This document shows positions 16,132 to 25,880 of a stretch of 64,000 bases of DNA, one piece after another; position 1 is the stretch's first letter; each line of letters starts with the position of its first letter. Source of the stretch: Tenacibaculum sp. SZ-18 (lineage in GTDB: Bacteria > Bacteroidota > Bacteroidia > Flavobacteriales > Flavobacteriaceae). The notes under the pieces are model-generated. The model searched no databases and was not told where the DNA came from. It saw only the letters and a program-made list of their open reading frames with translations. The stretch spans positions 2,835,777 through 2,899,776 of the forward strand of contig NZ_CP019335.1 of the NCBI RefSeq assembly GCF_002813915.1. Reading direction: 5' to 3'. The translations under genes were made by a program, and so were the position numbers.

Positions 16132-18285
16132 TTACTTCACAATAAATTGTTTTGTTATAGTTTTATTTCCAGACTTTACCTTTAAAAAGTAATTTCCCGC
16201 TGCTAATGATTCCACATCAAAATTTACATTGTAGATTCCTGTGTCTTGCTTTTTATTAATTAGCACATCTTTCACTTTTTTTCCGTTACTGTTAAAAATA
16301 ACAATAGATAATTCTGTTGGATTTTGTAATAAATAGTGAACATTTCCTGAAGTTTGCATTGGGTTTGGATAAACTCCCATTATAATTACTCTTTCATCTA
16401 TAAGATCTTTAGAATTATTAATTGTTTCTGCTTGTTCTCCGTATCTTGAAGTCGCATTTGCAGGTGTATTTGTTGCTCTAATTCCACATCCGTTTTTATT
16501 CACATAGTATCCTTTATGATAAAACTCTCCTGAGTTTGGAACTTTTACATCACGAATATAAAACCAATCCGCCTGTACCCTTTCTTCCTTTACATCTAAC
16601 ACAAAATATCCGTGCGCATCTAAATCTACTTCTTTCATATGACGATTTAAAAGTTTGGTGTAAAACTCAGCTAGTCCGGTTGCAATTACTCCAAAAGCAT
16701 CTAAATTTTGAGAAGTAACACTTGGTACAACAAATTCAGAACCAATACACTCACGTCCGTATTTTAAATCGCCGGCGAACGTACTATGAATATCACCTGT
16801 TAAAACAACTACATTATTAATGTTGTTATTAGAAATATGTTTATACAAACGTTCACGCTCTTCTTCATATCCATCCCAAGCATCACTTGTTGGAACTCCA
16901 CTATAATTCATCATCATAACCTGATTTCCAATAATTTTCCAAGTCGCTGATGAAGTCGATAGTTTACTTAACAACCAATTGAATTGTGCTTGACCCAATA
17001 TTGACTCGTAAGTTACTTTTCCTGCTAATTTCTTCTCAACAGTTGTAGCTTTTACTAGAAGATCTTTTAATTTTGATTGATCTATTTTAGAAGATAAATT
17101 CCTACTTCCAACATTTTTATAATTATATGCAACTTGGGCAAACTTTTGAATTACATATCTTAATTCTTCTCCTGTTAACTTTCCTTCTTGAATAAAATAT
17201 GGAGCAATTTCCTCGATAACTTTCTCAAAATCTTCAATTGATTGTAACGATTTACTTTCAACTAAGCTTTTAACTTTTAACTGCAGGTCTTTCTTAACGT
17301 TTTTGGTCAACTTTTGACTAGTCGAAACCGTTTCATCTCTTCCTTCAATTCGTGTATCTAACATTAATAAGTCAGCTAAATCTCCATAAGAAAAGTCTCT
17401 ATATAATCTATATTCCTGAATTGAATTTGCACGAACCGGCATCCATTCAAAATAAGCTTTGTAGGCATTATTTTTTCGAACTTCCCAACTTCCCTCGGTT
17501 GATGGATCATGATTTTCTGCTCCGAATTTATTTGCGTCATTTGAAAATTCGTGATCATCCCAAATTAAAATAAACGGATGTTGTTGGTGTAATTTTCTTA
17601 GCATCGGATCCAATCTGTAATAAGAATAACGAACTCGATAGTCGCTTAAAGTTACAATCTCATTATTAGGTAAGTGTCTTCTTCCAACCTCATCGCTATA
17701 TCCATATCCGCCAGTTTCATATTCATAAATATAATCTCCTAAATGAATGACAGCATCTATATCTGTTCTATCTGCTAATTCTTCATACGCATTAAAATAT
17801 CCGTTTTGGTAGTTAGAACATGATACAACTCCAAAACGAACATTACTTACATTTCCAGTTGGAGAAGTTCTTGTTTTTCCTATTTCAGATTTCTTTCCTA
17901 AAGCTTCGAACTGAAAATAATAGGTAGTATTTGGTTGCAAACTTCTTACATCTACTTTTACTGTATAGTCCTTTCTTTCGTCAGTACCTACCATTCCTTG
18001 TTGAACAACATTTGTCATCGATGTATTTGTTGCCACTTTCCAAGTAACATTAACATCCGTTTGATTCGTAGTAACGCGTGTCCAAATAATAACTGCATCT
18101 TTTAAAGGATCACCTGAAGCCACTCCGTGGTAAAATGGAGCTAAAGCAGCATTGAAATAATTTTCTATACCAGCAGTATTTTTTCTTCCAATTTTGGTAA
18201 CTACAGTTTGTTTTTGAGCTTGAAGCGCGAATACTCCAGTTAACAAGACAACAAAACATAATACTTTGAGTTTGTTTTTTTTCAT
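16132..18285 (-). CDS. PhoD-type alkaline phosphatase with T9SS sorting domain
   Basis: A 717-residue secreted phosphatase/phosphodiesterase. A signal peptide (about 1-23, ending LQAQ) precedes the PhoD N-terminal Ig-like domain (GVASGDPLKDAVIIWTRVT). The metallophosphatase core has HLGDYIYEYETG, ILIWDDHEFSNDANK and VVLTGDIHSTFAGD as metal-binding blocks. The last 85 residues (MGVYPNPMQTSGNV ... AAGNYFLKVKSGNKTITKQF) are a type A Por/T9SS C-terminal domain, which sends the protein through the type IX system and is then cleaved. An insert of about 100 residues rich in Lys and Leu lies inside the core. The role is phosphate scavenging from organic phosphoesters, often phosphate-regulated; no Pho box was identified. 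Confidence 0.94.
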   Translation of the reverse strand: MKKNKLKVLCFVVLLTGVFALQAQKQTVVTKIGRKNTAGIENYFNAALAPFYHGVASGDPLKDAVIIWTRVTTNQTDVNVTWKVATNTSMTNVVQQGMVGTDERKDYTVKVDVRSLQPNTTYYFQFEALGKKSEIGKTRTSPTGNVSNVRFGVVSCSNYQNGYFNAYEELADRTDIDAVIHLGDYIYEYETGGYGYSDEVGRRHLPNNEIVTLSDYRVRYSYYRLDPMLRKLHQQHPFILIWDDHEFSNDANKFGAENHDPSTEGSWEVRKNNAYKAYFEWMPVRANSIQEYRLYRDFSYGDLADLLMLDTRIEGRDETVSTSQKLTKNVKKDLQLKVKSLVESKSLQSIEDFEKVIEEIAPYFIQEGKLTGEELRYVIQKFAQVAYNYKNVGSRNLSSKIDQSKLKDLLVKATTVEKKLAGKVTYESILGQAQFNWLLSKLSTSSATWKIIGNQVMMMNYSGVPTSDAWDGYEEERERLYKHISNNNINNVVVLTGDIHSTFAGDLKYGRECIGSEFVVPSVTSQNLDAFGVIATGLAEFYTKLLNRHMKEVDLDAHGYFVLDVKEERVQADWFYIRDVKVPNSGEFYHKGYYVNKNGCGIRATNTPANATSRYGEQAETINNSKDLIDERVIIMGVYPNPMQTSGNVHYLLQNPTELSIVIFNSNGKKVKDVLINKKQDTGIYNVNFDVESLAAGNYFLKVKSGNKTITKQFIVK

Positions 18286-18507
18286 GATTTCGGGGTTGAT
18301 TTTTGGTATATTTTTTCGCGAATCTAATTGTTAAAACTTCATTTTATTATGCATGCATAACAATTAACTCAATGATAATTTTTTTAACATTTTTATATTC
18401 TTACCCCAATAAATACTAACTTTTACTTGATGATTTCTTTACGTTAGAATCCTAAAGAAAACTGAAAATAGACTTTGTATATTTGACTTCAACTCAATAA
18501 ACTCAAT

Positions 18508-18831
18508 TTGATTTTTATATCGAAATATATTGTTCCGAAAGGTTATGAAGGAATCACGTTATATCCTTTTATTTTTTTGAAAAACAAAGAATTAAAAGAA
18601 AATGAGATTTTGGTTAATCATGAGAAAATTCATTTAAGACAGCAGAGAGAGCTTTTCGTAGTTTTCTTCTATCTTATCTATCTACTTGAGTGGATTATAA
18701 AACTTATAAAATTTCGAAATGGTCATTTAGCGTATATGAACCTCAGTTTTGAAAGAGAAGCTTATCAAAATGAGTCGAATTTGAACTATTTAAAATCGAG
18801 AAAATTATATCGTTTCTTTAACTACTTATAA
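18508..18831 (+). CDS. Mini membrane protein with HEXXH motif (M56-like)
   Basis: A 107-residue protein that starts at a TTG (no upstream ATG in frame). It carries NHEKIHLRQQRE near residue 38, an HEXXH zinc-peptidase-like signature, followed by one hydrophobic segment (LFVVFFYLIYLLEWIIKLI) and LSFEREAYQNE, which may supply a third ligand. The layout recalls the core of M56/BlaR1 peptidases (HEXXH next to a membrane helix and a downstream Glu), without sensor domains. From memory, such short proteins are conserved in Flavobacteriia. Peptidase activity is unproven. It is monocistronic, between the phosphatase and icmF. Confidence 0.72.
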   Translation: MIFISKYIVPKGYEGITLYPFIFLKNKELKENEILVNHEKIHLRQQRELFVVFFYLIYLLEWIIKLIKFRNGHLAYMNLSFEREAYQNESNLNYLKSRKLYRFFNYL

Positions 18832-18841
18832 TCCCTAAGAA

Positions 18842-18874
18842 TTTGTTCTATTTTTTAAGAAATCCGTAAATTGC
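18842..18874 (+). promoter_or_regulatory. Candidate promoter of icmF
   Basis: TTTG at 18842-18845 and TAAATTGC at 18867-18874 (six of eight matches to TAnnTTTG) are separated by 21 bases, within the usual Bacteroidota spacing, and end 27 bases before the ATG. Confidence 0.4.
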
Positions 18875-18901
18875 AGCTCATTTAAACAACTAAATTTACG
18901 A

Positions 18902-21900
18902 ATGGAACAAATAGCACCCTACAAACCTAAACATAAGGTACGAATTGTAACTGCTGCGTCTTTATTTGATGGACATGATGCTGCGATAAATATTATGCGT
19001 AGAATTATACAGTCTACAGGAGTTGAAGTTATACATTTAGGTCATGATAGAAGTGTAGAAGAAGTAGTGAATTGTGCTATTCAAGAAGATGCAAATGCAA
19101 TTGCAATGACTTCTTATCAAGGTGGACACAACGAGTACTTTAAATATATGTATGATTTACTGCAAGAAAAAGGTGCAGGTCATATCAAGATTTTTGGTGG
19201 TGGCGGTGGAGTAATTCTTCCAGAAGAAATTAAAGAATTAATGGATTACGGAATTACTCGAATTTACTCTCCTGATGATGGACGTGAAATGGGATTACAA
19301 GGAATGATTAACGACCTTGTTCAACGATCTGATTTTGCGATTGGAGATGTTTTAAACGGAGAAGTAAACCATTTGGCAGATAAAGAAATAGGTAGCATTG
19401 CTCGTGTGATTTCATCTGCTGAAAACTTTCCAGAAGTTTCTAAGGAAACAATGGATCTTATCCACAAGAAAAATGAAACTTCAAAAACACCAGTTTTAGG
19501 AATTACAGGAACAGGTGGAGCAGGAAAATCTAGTTTAGTAGACGAATTAGTTCGTCGTTTTTTAATTGATTTTCCAGATAAAACAATTGGATTGATTTCT
19601 GTTGATCCATCTAAAAGAAAAACAGGTGGAGCTTTATTAGGAGATAGAATTCGTATGAACGCTATTAATAATGAACGCGTATATATGCGATCTTTAGCGA
19701 CACGCCAATCGAATTTAGCTTTATCTAAATATGTAAATGAGGCCGTTGAAGTTTTAAAAGCCGCAGAATTTGATTTAATTATTTTAGAAACTTCAGGTAT
19801 TGGTCAATCTGATACCGAAATCATCGAACATTCAGATGCTTCTTTATATGTGATGACTCCGGAATTTGGAGCTGCAACTCAGTTAGAGAAAATCGACATG
19901 CTTGATTTTGCTGATTTAGTTGCTATCAACAAATTTGATAAAAGAGGTGCTTTAGATGCGTTACGTGATGTGAAGAAACAATACATGCGTAATAACAATC
20001 TTTGGGATATTCCAATGGATGAAATGCCAGTTTTTGGAACTATAGCTTCTCAATTCAACGATCCAGGAATGAACTCGTTATATAAAGCGATTATGGATAA
20101 AGTTGTTGAGAAAACAGGAGCTGATTTAAAATCTACTTTTGAAATTACAAAAGAAATGTCTGAAAAGATATTTGTAATTCCTCCTGCAAGAACTCGCTAT
20201 TTATCTGAGATTGCTGAGAACAACAGAGCTTACGACAAGAAAGCTACTGAGCAGGAAAAAGTAGCTCAAAAATTATACGGAATCTTCAAAACCATTGAAA
20301 GTGTTTCTGAAGGTACTGTAGGTTTAGACAAATCTGGAATTGAAGAAACTTCTCTTCAAAAAACAGAAGATAATAGCGACTTTTTAAAATTATTAATTGC
20401 TGAGTTCGATCGTGTAAAAATGAACCTGGACCCATACAACTGGGAAATCATTTTAAACTGGGCAACTAAAGTTCAAAAATATAAAGATCCTATCTACTCG
20501 TTTAAAGTTAGAGATAAGGAAATTAAAATTGAAACACATACGAAATCACTTTCTCACTCTGATATTCCAAAGGTAGCTTTACCAAAATATCAAGCTTGGG
20601 GAGATTTATTACGCTGGAATTTACAGGAAAATGTTCCTGGAGAATTCCCATATACTTCAGGATTATATCCTTTCAAAAGAACTGGAGAAGATCCAACTAG
20701 AATGTTTGCCGGTGAAGGTGGACCAGAACGTACAAACAGACGATTCCATTACGTTAGTTTAGGAATGCCTGCAAAACGTTTATCTACTGCATTTGATTCT
20801 GTTACACTTTATGGAAATGATCCAGGACACAGACCAGATATTTATGGAAAAATTGGCAATGCTGGAGTTTCTATTTGTTGTTTAGATGATGCGAAGAAAT
20901 TATATTCTGGATTCGATTTAAGTCATGCTATGACTTCTGTATCGATGACAATCAATGGACCAGCGCCAATGCTTTTAGGATTCTTTATGAATGCTGCTAT
21001 TGATCAAAACTGTGAGAAATATATTAAAGAACATAGTTTAGAGACAAAAGTTGAATCCAAACTTAAGGAATTATACGATAATAAAGGAATTGACAGACCT
21101 AAATACAATGGAGATTTACCAGAGGGAAATGATGGATTAGGGTTGTTACTATTAGGTATTACTGGAGATCAAGTTTTACCAACTGATGTGTATGCTGAAA
21201 TTAAAGCCAATACATTATCTCAGGTAAGAGGTACAGTTCAAGCTGATATTTTGAAAGAAGATCAAGCTCAAAATACTTGTATTTTCTCTACAGAATTTGC
21301 TTTACGTTTAATGGGAGATGTTCAAGAATATTTTATTGAGAAGAACGTACGTAACTTCTACTCAGTATCGATTTCTGGTTATCATATTGCAGAAGCTGGG
21401 GCAAATCCTATTACTCAGTTAGCATTGACTTTAGCTAATGGATTTACCTATGTAGAATACTATTTATCACGAGGAATGGATATTAATAAGTTTGGACCAA
21501 ACTTATCGTTCTTTTTCTCTAATGGTATTGATCCAGAATATGCAGTAATTGGACGTGTTGCTCGTAAAATATGGTCTAAAGCTTTGAAATTTAAATACGG
21601 AGCAAATTCACGTGCACAAATGTTGAAATATCACATTCAAACCTCTGGACGTTCTTTACACGCACAGGAAATTGATTTCAATGATATTAGAACAACATTA
21701 CAAGCATTATATGCGATTTATGACAACTGTAATTCTTTACATACAAATGCTTACGATGAAGCGATTACAACGCCAACAGAAGAAAGTGTTCGTAGAGCCA
21801 TGGCAATTCAATTAATTATTAATAAGGAATTAGGATTAGCTAAAAATGAGAATCCAATTCAAGGTTCTTTTATTATCGAGGAATTAACTGATTTAGTTGA

Positions 21901-22327
21901 AGAAGCAGTATTAACTGAATTCGATAGAATAACTGAACGTGGTGGTGTTTTAGGAGCAATGGAAACTATGTATCAGCGTTCTAAAATACAAGAAGAAAGC
22001 TTGTATTATGAAACTTTAAAACACACAGGTGAATTCCCAATTATTGGTGTAAACACTTTCTTAAGTTCTAAAGGGTCTCCAACGGTTACTCCGCAAGAAG
22101 TAATTCGTGCAACAGAAGAAGAAAAGCTATTCCAAATCAAAACAAAAGAAAACTTAAATGAAGCTAATAGCACTAAAGTTTCTGAAGAATTATCAAAGAT
22201 TCAGACTGCTGCCGTTCAAAATGAGAATATTTTCGAAAAATTAATGGAAGCTTCAAAAGTATGTTCGTTAGGACAAATTACTTCCGCTTTATTTGAAGTT
22301 GGAGGACAATATAGAAGAAATATGTAA
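18902..22327 (+). CDS. icmF: Fused acyl-CoA mutase of IcmF type (B12 domain + G-protein + mutase)
   Basis: A 1141-residue adenosylcobalamin-dependent mutase with its chaperone built in. Domain order: B12-binding domain (about 12-145) with FDGHDAAIN, where His25 should ligate cobalt; a MeaB-like GTPase (about 195-450) with the P-loop GTGGAGKS at 203-210; and a TIM-barrel mutase domain (about 530-1141) with [28 protein letters not shown] written here in parts as [10 protein letters not shown] and [11 protein letters not shown]. This order is that of IcmF, which isomerises isobutyryl-CoA and n-butyryl-CoA, rather than of two-subunit methylmalonyl-CoA mutase. Substrate specificity cannot be fixed by eye, and many databases call such proteins methylmalonyl-CoA mutase family. 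It is monocistronic with a strong terminator. Confidence 0.93.
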   Translation: MEQIAPYKPKHKVRIVTAASLFDGHDAAINIMRRIIQSTGVEVIHLGHDRSVEEVVNCAIQEDANAIAMTSYQGGHNEYFKYMYDLLQEKGAGHIKIFGGGGGVILPEEIKELMDYGITRIYSPDDGREMGLQGMINDLVQRSDFAIGDVLNGEVNHLADKEIGSIARVISSAENFPEVSKETMDLIHKKNETSKTPVLGITGTGGAGKSSLVDELVRRFLIDFPDKTIGLISVDPSKRKTGGALLGDRIRMNAINNERVYMRSLATRQSNLALSKYVNEAVEVLKAAEFDLIILETSGIGQSDTEIIEHSDASLYVMTPEFGAATQLEKIDMLDFADLVAINKFDKRGALDALRDVKKQYMRNNNLWDIPMDEMPVFGTIASQFNDPGMNSLYKAIMDKVVEKTGADLKSTFEITKEMSEKIFVIPPARTRYLSEIAENNRAYDKKATEQEKVAQKLYGIFKTIESVSEGTVGLDKSGIEETSLQKTEDNSDFLKLLIAEFDRVKMNLDPYNWEIILNWATKVQKYKDPIYSFKVRDKEIKIETHTKSLSHSDIPKVALPKYQAWGDLLRWNLQENVPGEFPYTSGLYPFKRTGEDPTRMFAGEGGPERTNRRFHYVSLGMPAKRLSTAFDSVTLYGNDPGHRPDIYGKIGNAGVSICCLDDAKKLYSGFDLSHAMTSVSMTINGPAPMLLGFFMNAAIDQNCEKYIKEHSLETKVESKLKELYDNKGIDRPKYNGDLPEGNDGLGLLLLGITGDQVLPTDVYAEIKANTLSQVRGTVQADILKEDQAQNTCIFSTEFALRLMGDVQEYFIEKNVRNFYSVSISGYHIAEAGANPITQLALTLANGFTYVEYYLSRGMDINKFGPNLSFFFSNGIDPEYAVIGRVARKIWSKALKFKYGANSRAQMLKYHIQTSGRSLHAQEIDFNDIRTTLQALYAIYDNCNSLHTNAYDEAITTPTEESVRRAMAIQLIINKELGLAKNENPIQGSFIIEELTDLVEEAVLTEFDRITERGGVLGAMETMYQRSKIQEESLYYETLKHTGEFPIIGVNTFLSSKGSPTVTPQEVIRATEEEKLFQIKTKENLNEANSTKVSEELSKIQTAAVQNENIFEKLMEASKVCSLGQITSALFEVGGQYRRNM

Positions 22328-22353
22328 TTTTCTTTGAAAAACTTTATAGATTT

Positions 22354-22382
22354 AAGCCTCTCATTTTTGAGAGGCTTTTTTT
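22354..22382 (+). terminator. Rho-independent terminator after icmF
   Basis: Perfect 10-bp stem AAGCCTCTCA / TGAGAGGCTT with a TTTT loop, then a run of T residues, starting 26 bases after the stop codon. Confidence 0.88.
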
Positions 22383-22607
22383 ATTTCGGAGATTAAAGTA
22401 GCTTCTAAAAATCACACATTCTTGAGCATCATTTTTGTTCAAAGACACTATTTAACATTTTTTAACTTTAAGTTTTCAAGATAATTGAAAGGCCTATCAA
22501 TCCTGAACTTTCATTAATTTTTCGTAAGTAAAAACACACAAAAAACACCTAAACAATTGTAACAAAATAGGTAGTTTATCTTCTTACTTATAAAAGCACA
22601 TAAAAAA

Positions 22608-22808
22608 ATGAGTAACAATTATTTTATCTTTAGTTTAATCTTTGCCACAGGCTTAGGAGCTTCATTAGGAGTGAATTTTGGAACATTAACTGGAAATCTT
22701 CCAGTAGGTATTGTATCAGGTATAGTTGCAGGTATTGTATTAGGTTTTATGGTAGGTTTTGCTCTAAAAGCATATATTAAAAAATATAAACTTAACGCGT
22801 CATTTTAA
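22608..22808 (+). CDS. Small two-span glycine-rich membrane protein
   Basis: A 66-residue protein with two hydrophobic helices (FSLIFATGLGASLGVNFG and GIVSGIVAGIVLGFMVGF) and a basic tail KAYIKKYK. GxxxG-like spacing recalls glycine-zipper proteins. ATG start and a terminator just downstream support a real gene. No family is recognised. Confidence 0.6.
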   Translation: MSNNYFIFSLIFATGLGASLGVNFGTLTGNLPVGIVSGIVAGIVLGFMVGFALKAYIKKYKLNASF

Positions 22809-22845
22809 GTTAAACATAACTAACCTTACGACTCAAACATATTAA

Positions 22846-22876
22846 AAAAACCTATGCTTAAAAGTGTAGGTTTTTA
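22846..22876 (+). terminator. Terminator hairpin
   Basis: A 9-bp stem AAAAACCTA / TAGGTTTTT with a loop that can itself pair CTT/AAG, 38 bases after the small membrane protein gene, followed by T-rich sequence. Confidence 0.7.
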
Positions 22877-23026
22877 TCTTATCAAGATCTTACAAACTTT
22901 TATTAAAATGTTAAAATTGCATTTATAAATGTTAAAATATATTAGTTTTCATTCATCAAGAGTCACATTCCATATGAATTATTTGCAAAAGCCTTATATT
23001 TAATGTGAAATTTTAAACCCGTAAGT

Positions 23027-23650
23027 ATGAAGAAGAGTTACATTTTGTTATTCTTATTAGGTCTATTTTTATTTCCTTTTAATGTTAAAGTTACTGCACA
23101 ATCTGAAAAAAAGGTTACGATTATTGTAAAAGATGCAAAAAATAAACCAGTTCCTGGTGCTGTAATTTTATTTGATAATGTGAGATTAAAAAGATGGACA
23201 AACTCTAAAGGTGTTTTCAAAGCAAAATTTAAAAATACCCCGAAAGAAATAAGCGCATTTTCTCCTAAAGTTGGATTAAGTAAAATAGCTTATAATGGAA
23301 ATTCTAAAGTTGAAATTGTTATAGCAGATAATAATGACTTAGGGATCAATAGAAGTCCGACTTCAAAAAATATTGGAGCTATTCAATTCAGAGATTTTTA
23401 TGATTACTTGAGAGGACAAGTGCCTGGTGTAAACGTGACAATGGATAATGCTATTAATATTAGAGGTTACAATTCTGTAAACGGAAGTACAACACCATTG
23501 TTTGTTTTAAATAACACCCCGGTTGACGAGGTTGAACTTGGAAACATTGTTCCTACAACTATTAAATCTGTTGTTGTATTGAAAGGGCCAGATGCTTCGA
23601 AATATGGTTCTCGTGGTGCGAATGGTGTTATTGAAATAAAAACATTCTAA
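23027..23650 (+). CDS. Stand-alone TonB-receptor plug protein without barrel
   Basis: A 207-residue exported protein with a signal peptide (about 1-25, ending VTAQ). It has a carboxypeptidase-regulatory-like domain (VTIIVKDAKNKPVPGAVILF, about 28-100), then a plug domain (IGAIQFRDFYDYLRGQVPGV ... PLFVLNNTPVDE ... GSRGANGVIEIKTF), which is the SusC-type plug ending. No beta-barrel follows, only a terminator, so it cannot be a transporter by itself. Its complete ends suggest a designed short form. It may act as a periplasmic TonB partner or decoy, which is speculation; the domain content is clear. Confidence 0.82.
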   Translation: MKKSYILLFLLGLFLFPFNVKVTAQSEKKVTIIVKDAKNKPVPGAVILFDNVRLKRWTNSKGVFKAKFKNTPKEISAFSPKVGLSKIAYNGNSKVEIVIADNNDLGINRSPTSKNIGAIQFRDFYDYLRGQVPGVNVTMDNAINIRGYNSVNGSTTPLFVLNNTPVDEVELGNIVPTTIKSVVVLKGPDASKYGSRGANGVIEIKTF

Positions 23651-23684
23651 TATTAATGATATAAAAGGATACTATTTAAAAATT

Positions 23685-23715
23685 AAAAGGCTGTTTTAGA
23701 AATAAACAGCCTTTT
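23685..23715. terminator. Terminator between converging genes
   Basis: A 12-bp stem AAAAGGCTGTTT / AAACAGCCTTTT with a 7-base loop, 34 bases after the plug protein gene, facing the operon that ends at 23781. Confidence 0.82.
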
Positions 23716-23780
23716 CACTTTAACTAAACTAACTATTTAGAAACTACATATATTATCTCATGTAGCATCTAACTATGAAC

Positions 23781-24251
23781 TTATATAATTTCTTTCCATC
23801 TATCCGACTCGGCATATAATTTGATGGTATTGTTTCTTTCTAACAAAAATTGTTTCATATATCTTTTTAAAAATAAGAAATCAGCAAGTTTTCCTAAAAA
23901 ACCAAGCGGACTTACAAACTCCATAACATCAACTAGTGTTGTTGTATTATTCTCTTGAGAGAAATAATGTTCATGTTTGAAACTTTTAAAAGCTCCAGAA
24001 ACCATTTTATCTGCAAAATATTCACTTGGACGACAACCTGTAACTTTAGATGTGAAATTTTGATAAACACCTAAATGTTTCGCTCTCCATGTAACCGTTT
24101 CATCCAATTCTATTAATCCTGTTTTTTTTCCAGCAATAGCTTTTTCGTCTGTTTTTTCTGCAGAAATTTTATGCAAATCAATGCTTCGTGATAAGTTAAA
24201 TACTAATTCTTTTCTTGCTTTAATTTTTGTAAATAAAATAATTATTGGCAT
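23781..24251 (-). CDS. SRPBCC-fold ligand-binding protein
   Basis: A 156-residue protein of the START/SRPBCC (Bet v1-like) superfamily, recognised by KARKELVFNLSRSIDLHKIS at the start, TWRAKHLGVYQNFTSKVTG in the middle, and the long C-terminal helix after SPLGFLGKLADFLFLKRYM. Such proteins bind hydrophobic ligands in a cavity. It is the last gene of the GbsR-type operon and starts 3 bases after the TIGR01777 gene, so it is likely coupled with it; pairing of these two families is something I have seen repeatedly. Confidence 0.85.
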   Translation of the reverse strand: MPIIILFTKIKARKELVFNLSRSIDLHKISAEKTDEKAIAGKKTGLIELDETVTWRAKHLGVYQNFTSKVTGCRPSEYFADKMVSGAFKSFKHEHYFSQENNTTTLVDVMEFVSPLGFLGKLADFLFLKRYMKQFLLERNNTIKLYAESDRWKEII

Positions 24252-24254
24252 AAG

Positions 24255-25148
24255 CTAAATTTTTAAATCATTAAACTTTGTAGTACCAAACTCGAAACCT
24301 AAATCTAAAAGATTTTGGGGATAAACTTTTCTACTTTTCAATAACAATTCTGTTTCCGTTCCGATAATCTTCGCACCTATATTTAATAACAGCTTTGGAG
24401 CATTTATCCCTACTTTTATTCGCAACTTTTTTCTTAATTCTTTCTGAAAACTGCAATTTCTAATCGGATTTGGCGCACATATATTATAAACACCAGATGG
24501 TTTATCAATTAAATAATTAATTGCATTTATATAGTCTTGTTCTGAAATCCAGCTAATAAACTGCTTACCGTTACCTTGTTTACCTCCTAATCCAAGCTTG
24601 GTCATTCTTTTCATCAAGGGAAACGCTCCACCATTCCTTCCTAAAACTATAGAAGTTCTTGTAATAATCTTTCGTGTATTCTTAAATTCATAACTATTAA
24701 ACAACTGTTCCCACTTTTTACATACATCCATAGAAAAATCAATTCCAATTTCACCATCTTTCTCTGTCATGTATTTTTCTTCTGAATGCTTATAAATAGT
24801 AGCTGAAGAAGACTGGATAAATACTGTTGGTGGTACATTCAAACTCTGAACTACTTCACATAAAACAGCCGTACTTTCTAATCTACTATTATAAATAGCA
24901 GCTTTGTTTTTGTTGTTATATCGGCAATTCACAGATTTCCCTGTAAGGTTGATTAAAACATCTGCTTTTTCAAGGAATTGAGTCCAACTTCCTTTTGATT
25001 TTCCATTCCAGTATATATAGTTTACATTTTTATAATTCAACTTTTGAGTTCGTGTTAAAATGTAAACTTGATTTTCTTTTTCTTGTGTATAAAATTCGGT
25101 AAGCAACTTTCCCAAATATCCAGTTCCTCCAGCGATGACTATTTTCAT
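24255..25148 (-). CDS. TIGR01777-type NAD(P)-dependent epimerase/oxidoreductase
   Basis: A 297-residue short-chain dehydrogenase-like protein. The nucleotide-binding motif IAGGTGYLGKLLTEF is at residues 4-18, then VLINLTGKSVNCRYNNKNK, typical of the YfcH/SulA-like TIGR01777 group, and the C-terminal DUF1731-like part (LLLKSRKVYPQNLLDLGFEF). The substrate is unknown for the family. It lies in the regulator-headed operon, 10 bases after the membrane protein gene. Confidence 0.92.
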   Translation of the reverse strand: MKIVIAGGTGYLGKLLTEFYTQEKENQVYILTRTQKLNYKNVNYIYWNGKSKGSWTQFLEKADVLINLTGKSVNCRYNNKNKAAIYNSRLESTAVLCEVVQSLNVPPTVFIQSSSATIYKHSEEKYMTEKDGEIGIDFSMDVCKKWEQLFNSYEFKNTRKIITRTSIVLGRNGGAFPLMKRMTKLGLGGKQGNGKQFISWISEQDYINAINYLIDKPSGVYNICAPNPIRNCSFQKELRKKLRIKVGINAPKLLLNIGAKIIGTETELLLKSRKVYPQNLLDLGFEFGTTKFNDLKI

Positions 25149-25158
25149 TTTCTCTTAA

Positions 25159-25530
25159 TTAATTTTGTACTCTTACATTAGCTTCTTTACTAGCTTTTCT
25201 TCCTTTTAAAAAGAAAATGATGAATAAAATCATTACAATTCCTAAATAAATAGAAAAACCACCCACCTTTGCACTTAAAACCTCAACCAAACTCTTATAA
25301 TTAGCTAGATTATAAATCTTAATTATTCTTAGTGCAAAACCAATATTTAAGAGATAAAATCCAATTTTAAATAGTTTGTTAGTAGCAAAAGCTATTTCTT
25401 GTTTTTGATTGAAAATATCGAGCATAAAAATTTTACTATTTTTAAATAAATGCTGAGATACAAAAGTTGTTAATCCAATACTTATTGGTAAATAAATTGC
25501 ATAAGCTATAAGTACTAAAGTAGTTTCCAT
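25159..25530 (-). CDS. Small three- to four-span membrane protein (paralog of the next gene)
   Basis: A 123-residue hydrophobic protein with segments at about 3-25, 50-72 and 92-110 and a basic tail. The line NKLFKIGFYLLNIGFALRI resembles NKILRTAY-stop-LMNLGIVIF of the upstream interrupted gene, so the two are paralogs arranged in tandem. It starts 2 bases after that gene's end. The function is unknown; it belongs to the same regulated operon. Confidence 0.75.
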   Translation of the reverse strand: METTLVLIAYAIYLPISIGLTTFVSQHLFKNSKIFMLDIFNQKQEIAFATNKLFKIGFYLLNIGFALRIIKIYNLANYKSLVEVLSAKVGGFSIYLGIVMILFIIFFLKGRKASKEANVRVQN

Positions 25531-25532
25531 AA

Positions 25533-25877
25533 TTACTTGTTTTTAAAATATGTGTGTGATATATAAATCGTGAATAAATTGATTCCATGTAATAATCCTA
25601 TTAATAGTAAAATAAAACTAAGTCTGCTTGCTATCTCTTCTATTAATTGAAGGATTGTTTCAATGTTATTCATTGAATTTAAGGTAAAAATGACAATCCC
25701 TAGATTCATTAACTAATATGCTGTTCGAAGAATTTTATTAATTCCTGTTGCAAAATTCATATCATTTGAGAAGAAGTTTATTATATAAATCTTTCCATTT
25801 TGATAACAGGCATTACCAACATAGATAATTACAAATCCAGATAATAAAACATAAGTTATATACGTAGCTAAATACAT
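25533..25877 (-). pseudogene. Small membrane protein gene interrupted by one TAG
   Basis: A 115-codon frame from ATG at 25877 to TAA at 25533-25535 with one internal TAG (complement of 25713-25715, codon 55). Before the stop it reads MYLATYITYVLLSGFVIIYV ... INKILRTAY; after it, in the same frame, LMNLGIVIFTLNSMNNIETI ... LLHGINLFTIYISHTYF. The intact paralog at 25159-25530 has Tyr at the aligned position (KIGFYLLNIG), so TAC or TAT to TAG is the likely event. Two short peptides (54 and up to 56 residues) could be made from the halves because ATG codons follow the stop, but a split functional protein is unlikely. Confidence 0.78.
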
Positions 25878-25880
25878 AAT

